Below, piece after piece: positions 15,159 to 17,940 of a stretch of DNA of 17,940 bases (positions within the stretch are counted from its first letter, which is position 1; every line of letters begins with the position of its first letter). Both the position numbers and the translations under genes were made by a program. Origin of the DNA: Bacteroidales bacterium (GTDB taxonomy: Bacteria > Bacteroidota > Bacteroidia > Bacteroidales > VadinHA17); NCBI GenBank assembly GCA_016936695.1, contig JAFGXK010000315.1, forward strand, positions 1 through 17,940. Direction: 5' to 3'. Under the pieces are notes generated by a model. The model saw only the letters and a program-made list of their open reading frames with translations. It searched no databases and had not been told where the DNA came from.

Positions 15159-15356
15159 ATGACAAAGAAGGAATTTTCGTTCAACCAGGCAGTTAATGAG
15201 ATCGAGAAGATACTTAAGGAAATTGAAACTGGCGAAATGGATGTCGACAGGCTATCGGCAGAAGTCAGAAAAGCTTCCGAGCTTATAAGGCAATGCCAGA
15301 AAAAGCTGAAGACAACCGAGGAGGAAATAAATAATATATTCCGGGATCTGGCTTAG
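15159..15356 (+). CDS. xseB: Exodeoxyribonuclease VII small subunit
   Basis: A 65-residue partner that packs along the large subunit in exonuclease VII. The text FSFNQAVNEIEKILKEIETGEMDVDRLSAEVRKASELIRQCQKKL is the family pattern of two helices separated by a short turn, with the conserved leucine-rich LxxIVxxLE-like spacing. Length is normal for the family. The ATG at 15159 is the only good start: an in-frame TAA lies eight codons upstream. No Shine-Dalgarno sequence stands at the usual distance. Location directly after xseA supports the call. Confidence 0.92.
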   Translation: MTKKEFSFNQAVNEIEKILKEIETGEMDVDRLSAEVRKASELIRQCQKKLKTTEEEINNIFRDLA

Positions 15357-15374
15357 CCTGGGACATAAGAAAAA

Positions 15375-15406
15375 CCCGCGGAACGGGAGTTCCGCGGGAT
15401 TTCTTT
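15375..15406. terminator. Bidirectional terminator after xseB and downstream of trxA
   Basis: A perfect ten-pair stem CCCGCGGAAC / GTTCCGCGGG (15375-15384 and 15389-15398) encloses the loop GGGA. On the plus strand it lies 18 bases after the xseB stop and is followed by ATTTCTTT. On the minus strand it is followed at once by TTTTTCTTAT, the better tail, and would end leftward transcripts from trxA, giving that mRNA a 3' region of about 150 bases. Confidence 0.8.
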
Positions 15407-15530
15407 ACTACCCTAAACCTAAATCCATGAAAAAAACTCATGTAACCAAAGCGGTTACTACTTATGATTGTATAACGTAATAAATGTAAGCAATGTTTCA
15501 CACATTACCTAATATTTTCAAACAAAGTGA

Positions 15531-15917
15531 TCATTTTTTATCAACACCCGCCTTGCTCTCCTTCTCAACTCCAAAAACATCCTTAATTGCTTTAATGAAA
15601 GTGTCTTTGGGCAATGCCCCCATTGCCATCTGAGGCTGACCATCAAGGGGTACGAATAAGAGTGAAGGAATACTTCTTATTCCAAACACAGCTGCGAGTT
15701 CCTGCTCTTCCTCGGTATTCACCTTGTAAATATCAACCTTGCCCTCATACTCCTTAGCAAGCTCTTCAAGTATCGGAGCTACCATCTTGCATGGTCCGCA
15801 CCAGTCAGCATAAAAATCGATCATACAGGGCTTATTACCTTCGAATTTCCATTCCTTATTGGTTTCATAGTTGAATACCTTGCTTTGAAAAGTCTCTTTG
15901 GTCAAATGCTCTAACAT
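15531..15917 (-). CDS. trxA: Thioredoxin
   Basis: Cytoplasmic dithiol-disulfide oxidoreductase of 128 residues. The active site DWCGPCK has redox Cys40 and Cys43 after MIDFYA, and the cis-proline is Pro84 in RSIPSLLF. The fold begins with about 30 residues (LTKETFQSKVFNYETNKEWKFEGNKP) and ends with a Lys/Glu-rich tail (VEKESKAGVDKK) beyond the usual thioredoxin end. There is no signal peptide, so it should serve reductases and other cytoplasmic thiol targets. It stands alone on its strand. Upstream, the minus-strand leader is rich in A and T and I found no good TAnnTTTG box. Downstream the nearest terminator is at 15375-15398. Confidence 0.94.
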   Translation of the reverse strand: MLEHLTKETFQSKVFNYETNKEWKFEGNKPCMIDFYADWCGPCKMVAPILEELAKEYEGKVDIYKVNTEEEQELAAVFGIRSIPSLLFVPLDGQPQMAMGALPKDTFIKAIKDVFGVEKESKAGVDKK

Positions 15918-16027
15918 TTTTTTCTTTTTTTATTATTAATCATCAATCACTTAATTTCTCCAACACACCAATCATCATACCAAAGAAGGGTATCATGAGT
16001 ATTTTATATAAAAATAGTTAATAATTG

Positions 16028-16035
16028 TAACTTTG
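16028..16035 (+). promoter_or_regulatory. -7 box for the tRNA nucleotidyltransferase gene
   Basis: TAACTTTG matches TAnnTTTG. A near-consensus -33 element (TTTA, 16003-16006) stands 21 bases upstream. Transcription would start near 16042. That leaves about 27 bases before the ATG at 16069, which supports that start over an in-frame TTG at 16054. Confidence 0.5.
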
Positions 16036-16068
16036 TCATGATTAATTAACAATTTGTCACATATATAT

Positions 16069-17487
16069 ATGAACATATGTCTTAATGACAATATTTTCAA
16101 ACTGCTTTCTGAGGTACTAACAGCTGAAAATGCCGGGGCATGGGTTATTGGAGGGTATGTTAGGGATCATCTGCTTAAAAGGGATCATGCCGACAAGGAT
16201 ATTGATATTGTGGTATTGGGAAATGGTCCGGACATTGCAAGAAAGGCTGCCAGGAGGCTTTCACCGGGCATCAATGTATCAGTATTCAAGAATTTCGGAA
16301 CAGCAATGTTCAGATATGAAGATTATGATATTGAGTTTGTCGGAGCCAGAAAGGAATCATACTACCACAGTTCAAGAAAGCCGGTTGTTGAAACAGGAAC
16401 TCTAGAAGATGATCAGAAAAGGAGGGATTTCACAATAAATGCACTGGCAATAAGTCTTAACAGGGATACTTACGGTGACTTGCTCGATCCTTTTAACGGT
16501 ATGGATGATCTTCGGGAAAAGATAATCAGAACGCCTCTTGACCCTGACATAACTTTCTCTGATGATCCGCTGAGGATGATGAGAGCGGTCAGATTCGCCG
16601 TTCAGCTTGATTTCCACATCCAAGAAAGGACGTTTGCTTCAATTGCATCAAATGCAGAAAGGATCCGGATAGTTTCACAGGAAAGGATTCTTATTGAACT
16701 GAACAAGATCATAATGTGCAATAATCCTTCCAAAGGATTCATCCTTCTCGAAAAAGCCGGTCTGCTAAAGATCATATTCCCTGAACTCGACAATCTTAAA
16801 GGTATTGAGAAAAGAGAAGGGAAGGCACACAAGGACAATTTCCTTCATTCTTTAAAGGTCCTGGATAATATCAGCAGGACAACCGATAGTATCTGGCTGC
16901 GGTGGGCTGCCCTGCTTCACGACATAGCCAAGCCGGCAACAAAAAAATACGAACCTGAAACCGGATGGTCTTTCCACGGACATGAATTTCTTGGAGGTAA
17001 AATGATCCCGGAAATATTCAGAAGACTAAAGCTTCCGATGAACGAAAAGATGAAATACGTTAAGAAGCTTGTAGATCTGCATCTTCGTCCGATTGCGTTG
17101 TCGCAGGAAATAGTAACTGACTCAGCGGTCAGAAGGCTTCTGTTCGAGGCGGGCGATGACATTGATGACCTTATGATGTTATGTGAAGCCGACATAACTT
17201 CGAAAAATGAAGCCACAAAAAAAAGGCATCTTGAGAACTTCAGGCTGGTAAGACAGAAACTAAAGGAAATTGAAGAAAAGGATGCCATTCGCAACTTCAA
17301 GCCTCCGGTCGACGGAAGTGAAATAATAGAGACCTTTGGAATCAGTCCCGGCAGGGAAGTAGGCATTATAAAGAACGCGATCAGGGATGCAATCCTGGAT
17401 GGCATCATCCCGAATGAATATGAACCGGCAAGGAAGCTTATGCTAGAAAAGGGAAGGGAATTGGGGCTGACGCCTGTGACAACCTAA
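16069..17487 (+). CDS. cca: Class II CCA tRNA nucleotidyltransferase / poly(A) polymerase family protein with HD domain
   Basis: Most likely adds or repairs the 3' CCA of tRNAs. From the ATG at 16069 it has 472 residues; an in-frame TTG at 16054 would add five. The nucleotidyltransferase head shows GGYVRDHLL (about 28-36), the metal-binding DxD pair Asp44/Asp46 in DKDIDIVV, and RRDFTINAL (118-126) for nucleotide recognition. The neck region contains DDPLRMMRAVRFAVQL. A C-terminal HD phosphohydrolase-type domain has LRWAALLHDIAKP (about 277-289) and further His residues (HGHEFLGG). Class II CCA enzymes and poly(A) polymerases are hard to separate by motif; CCA addition is favoured because Bacteroidetes usually have a single such gene. 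The stop overlaps that of the next gene by four bases. Confidence 0.85.
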   Translation: MNICLNDNIFKLLSEVLTAENAGAWVIGGYVRDHLLKRDHADKDIDIVVLGNGPDIARKAARRLSPGINVSVFKNFGTAMFRYEDYDIEFVGARKESYYHSSRKPVVETGTLEDDQKRRDFTINALAISLNRDTYGDLLDPFNGMDDLREKIIRTPLDPDITFSDDPLRMMRAVRFAVQLDFHIQERTFASIASNAERIRIVSQERILIELNKIIMCNNPSKGFILLEKAGLLKIIFPELDNLKGIEKREGKAHKDNFLHSLKVLDNISRTTDSIWLRWAALLHDIAKPATKKYEPETGWSFHGHEFLGGKMIPEIFRRLKLPMNEKMKYVKKLVDLHLRPIALSQEIVTDSAVRRLLFEAGDDIDDLMMLCEADITSKNEATKKRHLENFRLVRQKLKEIEEKDAIRNFKPPVDGSEIIETFGISPGREVGIIKNAIRDAILDGIIPNEYEPARKLMLEKGRELGLTPVTT

Positions 17488-17940
17488 CGGACAACCAGGT
17501 CGAGCAATATGGGAAGATGATCGCTGAATCCCCCCTGATAACTGTAACCACGGTAGGTTGAGAAAGGGATCATGCCAGGATACTTATTATCATTCTTCAA
17601 AAGAAAATCAGGACTGAAAATCCTGAAATGCTCCTTACCGGTGTCCAGTCCTTTATTGCTGTCCAGTAATCCGCCGGAAACTATTATCTGGTCAATCATC
17701 TCCCAGGTTCCCTGATACCTGTAGGTTCCGCCGGCCCCGGCAACTTTTCCGTCGGAGAGATTAATAAGCGAACAATTAACAGGGCTTTCCGGATCAATCA
17801 GTTCCGACATCAGTGGATCGGAGGGAGTGCAATTGAAGTCGCCAATGATCAATACCTTAGCATTACCATCTGAAGCTAAGCACAATGAATCAGTGGCATT
17901 CCTTACCATGTGGGCCATAACTTCTCTCAATTCTTCGCCG
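17484..17940 (-). CDS. Endonuclease/exonuclease/phosphatase family protein, 5' end beyond window
   Basis: The C-terminal 152 residues of a larger protein are visible; the frame is open to the window end and no start lies inside. Motifs of the EEP fold are clear: IIGDFNCTPSDP (metal and catalytic Asp-Asn), the WEMIDQIIVSGGL segment with the conserved Asp, and the final SDHLPILLDLVVR with the catalytic Asp-His pair. The substrate could be DNA, phospholipid or a phosphorylated small molecule; Bacteroidetes carry many secreted members and the N-terminus needed to judge a signal peptide is missing. It converges on the nucleotidyltransferase gene: the stop codons overlap in the four bases CTAA at 17484-17487, leaving no room for a terminator between them. 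Confidence 0.85.
   Translation of the reverse strand, partial: GEELREVMAHMVRNATDSLCLASDGNAKVLIIGDFNCTPSDPLMSELIDPESPVNCSLINLSDGKVAGAGGTYRYQGTWEMIDQIIVSGGLLDSNKGLDTGKEHFRIFSPDFLLKNDNKYPGMIPFSTYRGYSYQGGFSDHLPILLDLVVR

Noticed and set aside
16002..16013. Palindrome TTTTATATAAAA upstream of the nucleotidyltransferase gene.
   Set aside because: In such AT-rich DNA a 12-base palindrome of only A and T carries little weight; it overlaps the -33 area but nothing else supports a role.
16917..17408. A 163-codon frame antisense to the tRNA nucleotidyltransferase.
   Set aside because: Ser/Phe/Ile-rich shadow of the HD-domain region with no recognisable domain.
1..17940. tRNA, rRNA, CRISPR, insertion sequence or phage signs.
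   Set aside because: All gaps are under 300 bases and none shows a cloverleaf-like sequence, spaced repeats of CRISPR type, terminal inverted repeats or mobile-element genes.

Overview
The window reads as a stretch of ordinary chromosome from a member of the phylum Bacteroidota, most likely a Bacteroidales/Marinilabiliales-type organism. Several signs agree. The promoter-like boxes fit the Bacteroidetes form TTTG-N19-21-TAnnTTTG. A secreted subtilase ends in a type IX secretion sorting domain. A histidine kinase/response regulator pair resembles RprX/RprY. The LptF/G-type permease sits directly before ribBA. Several start regions are A-rich and lack a clear Shine-Dalgarno sequence. There is no transposase, integrase, CRISPR array, rRNA or tRNA, and every intergenic gap is under 300 bases.

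Layout. Positions 1-3258 (+): C-terminal part of an LptF/LptG permease, overlapping ribBA (riboflavin entry steps), then fmt with its own consensus promoter inside the end of ribBA. 3295-4356 (-): a lipoprotein glucosaminidase with LysM domains, divergent from cdd (4520-5017, +). The 3' end of cdd overlaps an OmpR-type response regulator (4998-5699, -) whose kinase lies immediately upstream (5701-7278, -). 7279-7496: a 218-base divergent region with four helically phased TTAAC repeats, a -7 box firing rightward and a terminator, which together could make a small RNA of about 110 nt. 7497-9002 (-): an RluA-family pseudouridine synthase and panB, with panB first in the transcript. 9239-11149 (+): dnaK with a strong terminator. 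11236-15356 (+): a tightly packed, overlapping set of MORN-repeat protein, type IX-secreted subtilase, xseA and xseB. A heptanucleotide tandem repeat separates xseA from xseB, and a hairpin terminator follows. 15531-15917 (-): thioredoxin. 16069-17487 (+): class II tRNA nucleotidyltransferase with an HD domain. 17484-17940 (-): the 3' part of an endonuclease/exonuclease/phosphatase-family protein cut by the window edge.

How it works together. Most genes are housekeeping: envelope lipopolysaccharide transport, vitamin synthesis (riboflavin, pantothenate), translation initiation and RNA modification, nucleoside salvage, protein folding, DNA repair and redox. No new multi-gene system is evident. 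The most interesting non-coding piece is the 7317-7497 region. Its phased direct repeats look like binding sites for an OmpR/PhoB-family regulator, plausibly the neighbouring one, placed where they could control both the two-component operon and a short rightward transcript. Further points worth checking are the 7-bp tandem repeat, the duplicated motifs upstream of dnaK, and a hairpin plus 17-codon ORF after xseB.
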